Positions 1 to 9,284 of a stretch of DNA of 64,000 bases are shown here, one piece after another. Numbering within the stretch: position 1 is the first letter of the stretch; each line of letters opens with the position of its first letter. Source of the stretch: Nansenia antarctica (lineage: Eukaryota > Chordata > Actinopteri > Argentiniformes > Microstomatidae); the NCBI GenBank assembly GCA_963989245.1, contig OZ022348.1, positions 34,469,776 through 34,533,775 of the forward strand, given 5' to 3'. The notes beneath the pieces are model-generated. The model was not told the DNA's origin and ran no database searches. It worked only from the letters and a program-made list of their open reading frames with translations. A program made the translations under genes and the position numbers.

Positions 1-57
1 TGTTACTTATAATAGTCTAATAATAATAATTATTAATTATTATTAATAATATATATG

Positions 58-118
58 CCATTTAGTTGATGCTTTTATCCAAAGCAACTTACATTGCAGT
101 GAGTGCATACATTTTTCA
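58..118 (+). repeat. Dispersed teleost repeat with TTATCCAAAGC motif
   Basis: The stretch contains CTTTTATCCAAAGCAACTTA, a short motif found in many dispersed fish repeats. Related copies occur in this window at about 635-675 (+), 16570-16620 (-), 18595-18650 (-), 22425-22476 (-) and, partly, 44385-44412 (+). I cannot assign a named SINE family from the sequence alone. It follows an AT-rich (TAA)n stretch at 20-55. Confidence 0.6.
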
Positions 119-304
119 GTATATATGGTCCCAGCGATCCATATCTATTGCTATTGTTTTCCTATTCAACACTGGCCTTGTTGACATACAGGGTTAAAGG
201 GGCAATCTGAGTTTGGACATACATACTTTTGACTTTTAAAGTCATGACATATAGCCATTTTATTGAAGAATATAACTTCTAAACAACTGTCTGGTGTTGT
301 GTGC

Positions 305-372
305 TTTACTGTATGAGAACCCAACATATAGCTGGTTTTACTGTATGAGAACCCAACATATAGCTGGTTTTA
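305..372. repeat. Two-copy 32-bp tandem duplication
   Basis: A 32-bp unit containing ACTGTATGAGAACCCAACAT is present twice in a row without a visible mismatch. It looks like a recent local duplication in non-coding DNA. Confidence 0.85.
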
Positions 373-379
373 CTCCATC

Positions 380-520
380 CTGAACTACTGTCACTTTTTA
401 TCTTCAATTCTGCCTGTTGCCTTATTGTCTTGTGCTGCAATGTCAGGAACTGAAGCCTAAGAATTGTACTCTCTTACACTTGTGTAATGTGACATAACAA
501 TAAAACTTGAAACTTGAAAT
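380..520 (+). mobile_element. LINE 3' end remnant (same family as 24070-24310)
   Basis: The stretch is homologous to the reverse complement of 24075-24210: both contain GCCTTATTGTCTTGTGCTGC and CTTACACTTGTGTAATGTGA. It ends in a short A-rich tail, AATAAAACTTGAAACTTGAA, as expected for a LINE 3' terminus. No coding part remains. The family is the one whose 3' region hosts the giant array at 24311-41258. Confidence 0.65.
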
Positions 521-634
521 TCCCAGATTGTCCCTTTACGGTGCAGGAGCCTGTTTGTTAGAGAGTCTCAGAGCTGTTCGTTCTGTCATCCCCACCCATG
601 GGGTCAGCTACATCAGTTACATGTTTGATCATGT

Positions 635-675
635 ACATTTTAGTCATTTAGCAGATGCTCTTATCCAGAGCAACT
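635..675 (+). repeat. Dispersed teleost repeat with TTATCC motif
   Basis: The text CATTTAGCAGATGCTCTTAT followed by CCAGAGCAACTAACA is a diverged copy of the motif at 58-118. Confidence 0.5.
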
Positions 676-726
676 AACACGAAATGTATTACTTTACTTT
701 TTACAATAGTCAAAAGTAAGTGAATC

Positions 727-727
<1 letters not shown>

Positions 728-758
<31 letters not shown>
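728..758. repeat. (TAA)n microsatellite at the 3' end of the LINE
   Basis: About ten TAA/ATA triplets directly abut the 3' end of the minus-strand LINE at 759. A second (TAA)n tract borders the other outer side of the LINE pair at 4864-4884. It could be the element's 3' tail or the original target site. Confidence 0.85.
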
Positions 759-759
<1 letters not shown>

Positions 760-3700
760 TGTGTACATACATCTACTGATGCCTCTGGACACATCTTCAG
801 TGATGTTCCTGGAATCATTGGGCGTTTCGGGTCTTTCAACATCATACACCCTCCTCCAGGTGACCCAGCCGGGGCTGATCAGACCCCAGCTTGTGTCCAG
901 ATGGCTAACTAGCTACCATGACTCCATGGCTCTCCTCTTTTGAGCCACAGCCATCTAGAGGCTCTCTCTGCCGCATTGGTGGTACTGCGGATGGCTCTCC
1001 TCTTTCTCTCTCCATCGATGCCCAAACTGCTGAACACTCTGGCCAAGGAACGGGCTGCAAATCCTCTGCAACCAACCTCTACTGGGAAACACCTCGCTCT
1101 CCAACCAGCCTGCTGGCAGTCACTGACCAGTCCCGCGTACTTGGAGAGCTTCCTCTCAAAGGCTTCTTCCAAGCGGTCTTCCCACGGGACTGTCAGTTCC
1201 AGCAGCACTGCTTGCCTGGTGGACTCAGACAAGAGAACAATGTCTGGTCGCAGGGTGGTGACTACAATGTGGCTGGGGAACTTCAGCTGATGTTCAAGGT
1301 CAACCAACAGCTGCCAGTCTCTTGCAGAGGTCAAGATGCCTGCAGATGTTTTCCTGGCAGGGGTTGGCTGCTCCCCAGCTCTGACAAAGGCGATGGTTTT
1401 CTTGGAGGGTCGGAACTGCTTTGCCCACACAAGTCCTGCGCTGATGGCTTCAGCAATGGTCTTCAGGACTTGGTCATGCCTCCACCTGTACCGTCCATCT
1501 CAAAGGGCCCTTGTACAGCAGCTGAGGATGTGTTCCAGGGTTCCTCGCTTGGAACACAGTTGGCATGCTGGTGTCTCTGCTATGCCCCATGTGTGCAGAT
1601 TTGACGGGCTTGGAAGCACATCATAGACTGCCTGGATGAGGAATTTGATGCGGTGAGGCTCGGCTTTCCAAAGCTCAGCCCAGGTCACCTTCCTCTCAAT
1701 TGCATTCTCCCATCTCGTCCAAGCTCCCTGTTGCTTCATTCCCACTGCCTTGCAGGTTCTTGTCTCCTCCACTGCTGCTCTCACCTCCTCCTGAACAAGG
1801 CGGCACTTTTCCTTCCCCCTGGTGTTCATTTGGGGAGTTGGAAAGGATCCAAGCCCAGCTCGACCTCGTGTGACCACTCCCACCAAGCTCCTGTGACGCA
1901 GCCTCGCCTCTGCCTCTTGAACAGCTTCTTCTGCCCTCCACTTCCTGCCAGTCCTCACTTGGATCCCTGCATTAGCCACCTTCGGATCACTTGAGTCCCT
2001 GTACTAATCCACTTCTCTGGCTCTTGTCACCTTGAATTCCTCCTCCAAGGATTTGAAGGGCAGTTGCAGTTTGTTGGTGTTCCCATAGAGTGCAGTGCTG
2101 CTCAAACTCCTTGGTAATCCAAGCCATCTCCGGAGGTGGTTGCTGACCCTCCTCTCTAAGGTCTCCACTGTTGAGATAGGGACCGCATAGACAAGGAGGG
2201 GCCACAGGATCCTGGGAAGAATGCCATGTTGGTAAACCCAGGCTTTAAACTTCCCGGGTAGGCCTGACTTGTCCACGGATTTCAGCCAGCCATCCAACTC
2301 AGTGCAGGTCGACTGGATGGATATTGTGTCTCTCAGAGAGCAGTCAAAAACCTTGCCCAAACTCTTGACTGGCTTCTCTGTGATAGTTGGGATGGCTGTG
2401 CCTGTGATGGTAAACCGGAACTTGTCCTCCACTTTCCCTTTCCTCAGCACCATCGATCTTGATTTGGCGGGTTTGAAACGCATCCGGGCCCACTCCACTA
2501 GCTTTTCGAGTCCCTTCAGAATCCACCGGCAGCCTGGGACTGATTCTGTCGTGACTGTGAGGTCATCCATGAATGCCCTGATGGGTGGTTGCCGTTGTCC
2601 GGAATTCGTTCGGGGCCCTCTGCACTCTGGCTCAGCAGACTTGGTGAGCATGTTCATGGCTAGGGAGAACAGTGTCACAGAGATAGTGCACCCTGTGATG
2701 ATACCGATCTCCACCTTGTGCCAACTGGATGTTATTGCTCCTGAAGAGACCCTCATCCTGAAGTTGCTGTAGTAATCAGCGATGAGGTCTCTACACCTGC
2801 TGGGGACATGATGCTTCGTCAAGGTGAACTGAACCAGCTTGTGTGGAATGGAGCCGAATGCATTTGCCAGGTCAAGCCACAACACTGACAGGTTGCCTTT
2901 GTTCTCTCGGGCCTCCCGAATGAGCTGTGTCACCACGCCGGTATGCTCCAGACACCCTGGCATTCCTGACACACCGCCCTTCTGGACGGATGTATCGATG
3001 TAGGTGTTCTTTGCCAGGTAGGTACACAGCCGTCTGGAAACAGTGCTGAAGAAAACCTTTGCCTCAACACACAGCAGGGAGATGATGCGGAACTGGTCTA
3101 GCTGAGTGGAGTTTTCCTCCTTCGGGATCCAAACCCCTTCAGCCACTCTCCATTGTTCAGGTATCCTCCCCCTTCTCCAGAAGACTCGCAGGATTTTCCA
3201 CAGACGCAGCAGGAGTTTGGGACAGTTCTTGTACACTTTGTATGAAGTGCCACTCGGTCCTGGAGCAGAGCTTGCCCTTGCTTTGCGGACAACCTCCCTG
3301 ACTTCCTTCAGCTGCAGCTCCGACATGTCGAATTGCTCTTCCGGTTCAGGGGGGTCTATGAGGATGTTGCACTCTCCCAACTCCTGCTCTCTTGCGGGAT
3401 CGCTGTACGTCTGCTTCAGATGATCGTCTATCTCTTCCTGCGAGGAGGCCAGTTTGCCACTGCGCTTCTGCCCGAGCAAATCCTTCATGAACTTGAAGGG
3501 GTTGGCTATGAATGCAGCACGTGCCCTCTCACGCCGCCGCCTCCGATGCCACTCAGCCCGGCGGAGAATCCTGATGTTTTTCCGTAGGATGCACATTAGC
3601 TGGGCCAGGCCAGTGCGTTCCTCCTCTCCTGCCACCTTGTACTGGGACTTCAGCGCTTTCATCTCCTGCCTGATGTTATGGATCTTTGCAGCTCTTTGGT

Positions 3701-4391
3701 TCTTTACGTAAGATGTTCCGGAGCTTTTCTTCTCCTCCACGCCAAACCGTTCAGCTGCAATGCTGACAATGATTGTTGTCATCGCCTGTAGCTTCCTGTC
3801 AGCCTCGCCCTTCACCGTTACCTCCAGAATTTGGTCGACATCGTCATCTAACTACTTCCACAGTGAAGTCATGCTAGCTGCTGGCCATTTGATCCGCCTC
3901 CGGTCGGACTTGATGCTCGAGGGGTTAGACTGCAACACTTGGAGGTTCTGGGCACTATGGGGTGACTCCGGGCCTGGCACCTCCTGCGTCTCACCAGGTT
4001 GAACACCTGTGCGTTGTGTTGCTTCTACTCCTAACGGGCATTTCATCCTCGCTCGGTGGATCTTTAAGCCATGGATGTTCTTGCAGATTTTACCGCATGT
4101 ACACTGCTTGCTCATAGTCGTTTGTCCATTATCTAAGTCTGTTGCCGTTGTGTCCGTCCGACTGGGGTGCTCATCCTCCCCCCCTCTCGGGCACCCCTGG
4201 GGGTATTTTTCCATTAAGTTCATCGTAGCTTTTTTGGGGTCCTCCTCTCAGAGGACACAGATTGGGTTGCCAGCCCGTTCTGCCCCCGGTCGCCGTCTCT
4301 CCGAGCTGTCACTGACTCTCCAGTAGTCACCACACTCTTCATGGTTGTCATCCAGTCTTTCCTGGCTGTCACTGATGACTCAGGGGGTTCG
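759..4391 (-). mobile_element. R2-superfamily non-LTR retrotransposon (R4/Dong/Rex6 or NeSL-like)
   Basis: This is a near full-length minus-strand LINE of about 3.6 kb. Reading 5' to 3' on the minus strand it has a 5' leader of about 170 bp, a CCHC zinc finger, a reverse transcriptase, a second CCHC knuckle and a PD-(D/E)XK endonuclease, then a short 3' UTR that ends at a (TAA)n tract. This single-ORF order, with the endonuclease C-terminal to the RT, defines the R2-type lineage and differs from APE-type LINEs. TAA-repeat flanks recall Dong-type elements, which are known to insert into TAA repeats. The clade assignment is inference; the domain order is seen directly. Confidence 0.85.
909..4223 (-). 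pseudogene. R2-type LINE ORF: zinc finger - RT - CCHC - restriction-like endonuclease
   Basis: One reading frame runs from 4223 to 909 and is cut only by three in-frame stops, at 3852-3854 (TAG), 2004-2006 (TAG) and 1500-1502 (TGA); no frameshift is needed. Segment one (4223-3855) carries a finger, CTCGKIC...HGLKIHRARMKC, at residues 41-62. Segment two (3851-2007, about 615 codons) has RT motifs APGPSG, LWLDLANAFGSIPHK, and a catalytic FMDD in place of the usual YADD. Segment three (2003-1503) ends with the knuckle CQLCSKRGTLEHILSCC. Segment four (1499-912) has the nuclease signature RPDIVLL..., VLLELTVPWEDR and KLSKYA. The protein acts in target-primed reverse transcription. Three stops make this copy inactive, but the intact frame between them implies recent decay. 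Confidence 0.85.
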
Positions 4392-4865
4392 CTGTGTACA
4401 TACATCTACTGATGCCTCTGGACACATCTTCAGTGATGTTCCTGGAATCATCGGGCGTTTCGGGTCTTTCAACATCATACACCCTCCTCCAGGTGACCCA
4501 GCCGGGGCTGATCAGACCCCAGCTTGTGTCCAGATGGCTAACTAGCTACCATGACTCCATGGCTCTCCTCTTTTGAGCCACAGCCATCTAGAGGCTCTCT
4601 CTGCCGCATTGGTGGTACTGCGGATGGCTCTCCTCTTTCTCTCTCCATCGATGCCCAAACTGCTGAAGGCTCTGGCCAAGGAACGGGCTGCAAATCCTCT
4701 GCAACCAACCTCTACTGGGAAACACCTCGCTCTCCAACCAGCCTGCTGGCAGTCACTGACCAGTCCCGCGTACTTGGAGAGCTTCCTCTCAAAGGCTTCT
4801 TCCAAGTGGTCTTCCCACGGGACTGTCAGTTCCAGCAGCACTGCTTGCCTGGTGGACTCAGACAA
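4392..4865 (-). mobile_element. 5'-truncated sister copy of the R2-type LINE
   Basis: Positions 4392-4865 repeat 759-1232 almost base for base, in the same orientation (constant offset 3633). The copy keeps only the 3' UTR and the end of the endonuclease domain (minus-strand frame from about 4865 to 4542, including VLLELTVPWEDHLEEAF). It is truncated at 4865, where (TAA)n begins. Its 3' terminus directly abuts the 5' end of the full-length copy with no microsatellite between them. Confidence 0.9.
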
Positions 4866-4892
4866 TAATAATAATAATAATATCAATAATAG
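4864..4892. repeat. (TAA)n microsatellite bordering the LINE pair
   Basis: A run of AAT/TAA triplets, then slightly degenerate, lies at the truncation point of the short LINE copy. With 728-758 it brackets the LINE pair. Confidence 0.85.
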
Positions 4893-4960
4893 TCACGCCA
4901 ACCTTTTTTTTATCGGAATTGCAGTGCTAGAGATAGTTTTAGTTTTATTTATATTTATAT

Positions 4961-5533
4961 TAGTGCTGTCAATCAATATATACTGTATATATTTTTAATC
5001 AAGTTAATAACACTAATAGGCTGTGATTAAGTAATACTAGTATTTATTTGTATAGTATTAGTATTTTGGGGGGGAGATAAAACAAAAACGTGTGGTGTTT
5101 TTCTGTCAGTGAACCGTCTCTTCAACTCGCCTTCGCTTGAACGTGAACTTGGTGAACGTGAACTTGGTGAACATTTCTATGCTAGTAACAGAGTAGCTTG
5201 CTAGTAAGAGAACAAAAAAGAATATATATTTTTTTCATACAAACTAGTGGATATTTATTTCAGATACTGTAGTGGAAGATGTATTGTGGTTTATCCTGCT
5301 CCTTCGTCACTTTGATTGGTCCAAAGTCATGAATGTGACTGTCATCATTATTACAACCCAGTATACAAATCAGTCTGTCTTGAAGCCCCTCTACAGTGTT
5401 AGCTGTGTTTGGTTAATGATGCATGTCAGTAGAACCTGGTAATATTATTAATTTGCGTTAATTCTATATTTTTGAACGCGTTACGGTTTCCAGATTAAAC
5501 GTGAGCGTTAACGCGTTAACATTGACAGCCCTA
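4961..5533. mobile_element. hAT-type MITE with 8-bp TSD
   Basis: The left end TAGTGCTGTCAAT (4961-4973) and the reverse complement of the right end, TAGGGCTGTCAAT (5521-5533), match at 12 of 13 bases. Both ends are flanked by the perfect 8-bp duplication ATTTATAT (4953-4960 and 5534-5541). This is the hallmark of hAT insertion. The interior of about 570 bp has no transposase frame. The right end carries GCGTTAACGCGTTAAC, as in many fish hAT MITEs. Confidence 0.93.
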
Positions 5534-5601
5534 ATTTATATATTTTTGGTGTGTGTGCAAAAGTTCAGGTCCCAAACAAGTGGGTATGTTGGGAAGTGTG
5601 G

Positions 5602-6434
5602 TGGAGGGAGGAGGAGGAGGAGGGGTCTGAGGAGGAGGTGGAGGGGTCTGAGGAGGAGGAGGAGGGGTCTGAGGAGGAGGAGGAGGAGGAGGGGTCTGAG
5701 GAGGAGGAGGAGGAGGGGTCTGAGGAGGAGGAGGAGGAGGAGGAGGGGGAGGAGGGGTCTGAGGAGGAGGAGGAGGAGGAGGAGGGGTCTGAGGAGGAGG
5801 AGGAGGGGTCTGAGGAGGAGGAGGGGTCTGAGGAGGAGGAGGAGGAGGAGGGGTCTGAGGAGGAGAAGGAGGAGGGGTCTGAGGAGGAGGAGGGGTCTGA
5901 GGAGGAGGAGGAGGAGGAGTCTGAGGAGGAGGAGGAGGAGGAGGGGTCTGAGGAGGAGGAGGAGGAGGAGGAGGGGTCTGAGGAGGAGGAGGAGGAGGAG
6001 GGGTCTGAGGAGGAGGAGGAGGAGGAGGAGGGGTCTGAGGAGGAGGAGGAGGAGGAGGAGGGGTCTGAGGAGGAGGAGGAGGAGGGGTCTGAGGAGGAGG
6101 AGGAGGAGGGGGAGGAGGAGGAGGAGGAGGAGGAGGGGTCTGAGGAGGAGGAGGAGGAGGAGGGGTCTGAGGAGGAGGAGGAGGAGGAGGAGTCTGAGGA
6201 GGAGGAGGAGGAGGAGGAGGGGTCTGAGGAGGAGGAGGAGGGGTCTGAGGAGGAGGAGGAGGAGGAGGGGTCTGAGGAGGAGGAGGAGGAGGAGGGGTCT
6301 GAGGAGGAGGAGGAGGAGGAGGGGTCAGAGGAGGAGGAGGAGGAGGAGGGGTCTGAGGAGGAGGAGTCAGAGGAGTCTGAGGAGGAGGGGTCTGAGGAGG
6401 AGGAGGAGGAGGAGGAGGAGGAGGAGGAGGAGGG
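5602..6434. repeat. GAG-rich polypurine array (GGGGTCTGAGGAGGAGG)n
   Basis: About 830 bp of GAG triplets punctuated by GGGGTCTGAG spacers. The + strand is almost pure purine. Because the period is mostly a multiple of three, it gives open frames encoding poly-Glu/Gly/Ser and poly-Arg, which are repeat artefacts. Such homopurine mirror-like tracts can form triplex (H-DNA) or G-quadruplex structures. Confidence 0.95.
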
Positions 6435-6519
6435 TAATCTAAAGGATCTTTAGTCTGAGGTAGAAGACTCTGCTGCCCTCATCACGCAGTGTTAGAATTG
6501 AACACAGAGAGCTGCACCA

Positions 6520-6556
6520 GGCAGCCCCACCCCCCCCCTCCCCCCCCCTCCCCGTG
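6520..6556. repeat. C-tract (i-motif / G4-capable)
   Basis: Three runs of eight or nine C residues separated by single T bases (ACCCCCCCCCTCCCCCCCCC) lie just 3' of the polypurine array. The G-rich complement has the spacing of a G-quadruplex. Confidence 0.8.
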
Positions 6557-6625
6557 TATATCATGAAATATTAAGTGCGGTCATCTGCTGAGATGGTGGG
6601 GTTGCTTGTCACAGCCTAACACTTG

Positions 6626-6685
6626 CCACATGTCTAATTAAAGGTAAGTGCTCAGCCACATGTCTAATTAAAGGTAAGTGCTCAG
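6626..6685. repeat. Two-copy 30-bp tandem duplication
   Basis: A 30-bp unit starting CCACATGTCTAATTAAAGG occurs twice exactly. No gene is evident around it. Confidence 0.9.
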
Positions 6686-6948
6686 CCACTCTGATTGATC
6701 TGCAATTAGGGGTTCAGTTCTGTGCCTCTGCATCTGTGTTCCTCACTCAGTCCATGTCTGACTGACTGGGGGGAGTGATTTATCAGGGGATTCTCACCAC
6801 TCTGGCCTTCTTTATATAACCACCAGCTGAGGAGGGCAAGTTCTCATGTTGTCAGGGGGGTCAAGAGGCCAACACTCTGGGTACAGTGCTGGTTGTTTCC
6901 CCCAGTAGCTGTGTCACTGTTGTGGATCTTAGGGTGTGTTCTCACTAG

Positions 6949-7144
6949 AACATTTGCTTCACTTTGAATCAGAGTTTAGGATAAAATTTGCTTTGCTCTG
7001 CGTCATTTGGAGCTGTGAGAATGCGCATTCAAAGTCACTCCCGGAGCAAACAACCAACGCATGCTCTGCTTGAAAAGGGAGGTTTCGCTTCGATTAGAGA
7101 CGACGCATCGAGGCTGTCCATAGGAAAACAACAGCGCATGCGTT
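6949..7144 (+). mobile_element. DNA-element fragment shared with the hAT MITE at 34497-35330
   Basis: About 200 bp is homologous to the reverse complement of 34861-35062. Shared words include AATCAGAGTTTAGGATAAA and CGAGGCTGTCCATAGGAAA. In the second location this sequence is the interior of a hAT-like MITE with inverted ends and an 8-bp TSD, so this copy is probably a fragment of the same or a donor family. It is fused to the truncated Tc1 element that begins at about 7150. Confidence 0.7.
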
Positions 7145-7149
7145 GTCAG

Positions 7150-7581
7150 TCTCATCTGACCAGAGTTCATGCTTCCAGAAGTTCACTGGCTTGTCCAAAT
7201 GTTGTTTGGCGAACCTTAAATGAGCTTCAACCTTTTTTCAGTAGTGGAGTCTTGCGGGCTGAGTGTGCACAGAGGCCATGGCGGTGGAGTGCATTGCCTA
7301 CTGTCCTTTCTGTCACAGTTGTACCTGCTGCCTCCAAGTCTTTCTGGAGCTCTTTCCTAGTGGTCCTTGGCTCTTTGGCTACTCTTCTAAGTATCCTTCT
7401 GACTCCCTGATCAGAAATCTTGCGAGGGGCTCGATGGTGATGTTGCCTCCCAGTTACGGATAATGGTGCTTACTGGAAGATTCAGAAGTTATGAAATACG
7501 TCTGTAGCCAATTCCATTTTCATGTTTTGCAACAATCTGGTTGCGAAGGTCTTGAGACAGCTCTTTGCTTTTACCCATCAT
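7150..7581 (-). pseudogene. Tc1/mariner transposase, N-terminal part, broken
   Basis: From an ATG at 7581 the minus strand reads MMGKSKELSQDLRNQIVAKH, the first helix-turn-helix of fish Tc1-like transposases, then NGIGYRRIS and a TAA stop, then LLNLPVSTIIRNW. After PRKISDQGVRRILRRVAKEP (second HTH) it continues through TVTERTVGNALHRHGL to NFWKHELWSDE, where the D of LWSDE is the expected first catalytic aspartate. A second in-frame stop lies after TPLLKK. The sequence ends abruptly at about 7150 at the junction with another repeat, so the rest of the DDE domain is missing. The protein would cut and paste at TA sites. This copy is dead. Confidence 0.88.
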
Positions 7582-8460
7582 TAGATGTTTGTTGTGTGGC
7601 ACCTTGGTAACAAAAAAAAAAAACTTTTATAGCCCATCAATATATTCTAACCCAGCTGACATTAATTAGCACAGATTGTTGCCTCCTAATTAGTTATGGT
7701 TTTCAGCTGGTTCCTTGCCTTTCCTTGCTGTGGTGTACTGCTTTTTCTAAGGCCTTGTCCACACCAATATGTTTTTTTAATAAACGTTTTTCGTACATAA
7801 AAATATTACCGCCCACACCAGCATGTTTATAAAAATGTCTGTATCCACATGCATACGCATGAACGCAATATAAACGCTGTCATTGAGCATTCCACACCAG
7901 TAGTCGGCGATATAATTTTAACCCCATAGCCCCGCTGGCCAATCAGACGCCTCTGTCTCTCAATGCTCTCGATCATTAACCGTGCATATATCTGTAAATA
8001 GGTTAAAAGTCCAGTTAATAGTGAAAGAACTAGAAGCACTTTGTACACATCCATTTTCCTCGCTTGTGTAGCCTCGACCACCGTTGCCTGTTGTAAACAA
8101 AGTAGTTACTGGTGCCAGGATATGACGTTGGAGGGAACAGCAAACAGCTGCAGTGCACATGATCATAGAAATCTACGCGCATGAGGATGTGACAAATACA
8201 AAAAACTCTGTCTATCTCGTCCACACGTCAAAAATATACAGCAAATATACAGCGCTTTTAAAAATCTTCACACTGGCCGGAGTTTTTCAAAATGTTCGTT
8301 TTCAGGGGGCAAAAACGTGTTTGTGTGTGGACGAACCCCCCAAAATGAATATAAAAATCCACGTTTATCAAAAAAACATATTGGTGTGGACATCGCCTTA
8401 GTGTGTTCAATACTTTCTTCCTGTTTCATTCCACTTTATTACACATAACTTTATTTACAT
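7582..8460 (-). mobile_element. Tc1 5' flank split by a nested MITE
   Basis: Upstream of the transposase start, 7582-7749 is the element's 5' leader. The same element resumes at 8401 (GTGTGTTCAATACTTTCTTC), and the two parts join cleanly once the MITE at 7750-8398 is removed. The outer terminal repeat of the Tc1 lies near 8450 but could not be fixed precisely. Confidence 0.65.
7750..8398. mobile_element. TIR MITE with TA target duplication
   Basis: The left end AGGCCTTGTCCACACCAATA and the reverse complement of the right end AGGCGATGTCCACACCAATA differ at two positions, and the homology continues into ATGTTTTTTT. The element is flanked by TA on both sides (7748-7749 and 8399-8400), as for Tc1/mariner-group insertions. 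No long coding frame is present. It sits inside an older Tc1 element. Confidence 0.88.
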
Positions 8461-8995
8461 ATGTACTTAAATGTTTCGATTTTTTGTCTGGTGCAAATTT
8501 CACTTGAAAGGCTCATTGGAAATACATTTACTGGACAAAATATTTATGTGTTCCATACTTATTTCCCCCATTGTATACCTTTGCACTCGAACACATTTCA
8601 GGACCCTCCTTTCATGACCTTTCCTCGAAATGTGCGTTCTACCACCCTTACATTTTCAAAATCACATCAGGATAAACTAGTATAAAGCTATTTTGCAGTT
8701 TTTCTGTGTAGGAGGCAGGCTAATTTACACGAAGCGCCCTCTACGGATCTTTGTGTGTAAGTAGCAGATTTCCATTGTGAAGCCCCGAGGTGGCTCTACT
8801 AGTATGTGAAACAGGCACGGCTGTCCTAGTGTTAAAAGAGGAGGCAGAGAACTGTAGCGTAGCCTACACACCCCAACACTTTAGCTCATGGCAACCCCCT
8901 CCACCCCCACTGCCCTCCATGACCGGATCCCCCTCTCTGGATCCCCCCGAGCACCTCTCCCAGGACCAGTGTTAACACAGAACAAGAAGTGTCTC
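8461..8995. other. No recognised feature
   Basis: The stretch is non-repetitive with no convincing coding frame. It includes CCCCTCCACCCCCACTGCCC at about 8896 just before the minisatellite. I see nothing else in it. Confidence 0.5.
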
Positions 8996-8999
8996 TGTA

Positions 9000-9284
9000 A
9001 GAGGGGCCAGGTCCCTGAGAGGAGAGGCCAGGTTCCTGAGAGGAGGGGCCAGGTCCTACAGCCCTGAAAAGAGGGGCCAGGTCCCTGAGAGGAGGGGCAA
9101 GGTCCTACAGCCGTGAGAGGAGGGGCCAGGTCCCTGAAAGGAGGGGCCAGGTTCTACAGCCCTGAGAGGAGGGGCCACATCCTACAGCCCTGAGAGGAGG
9201 GGCCAGGTCCTACAGCCCAGAGAGGAGGGGACAGGTCCTACAACCCTGAGAGGAGGGGCCAGGTTCCTGAGATAAGAGGCCAGG
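9000..9284. repeat. 21/28-bp minisatellite, left part
   Basis: The short unit is GTCCCTGAGAGGAGGGGCCA plus G (21 bp). The long unit adds seven bases, TACAGCC, giving 28 bp. Units are mixed and imperfect. The array is interrupted by the foldback element at 9285-10931 and continues to 14268. Confidence 0.93.

Noticed and set aside
918..1604. 228-codon plus-strand frame
   Set aside because: Antisense shadow of the R2-type endonuclease domain, which has clear motifs on the minus strand.
5501..6453. 300-codon poly-Glu and poly-Arg proteins
   Set aside because: Two overlapping frames of a GAG microsatellite, with amino-acid content fixed by the triplet. Not a gene.
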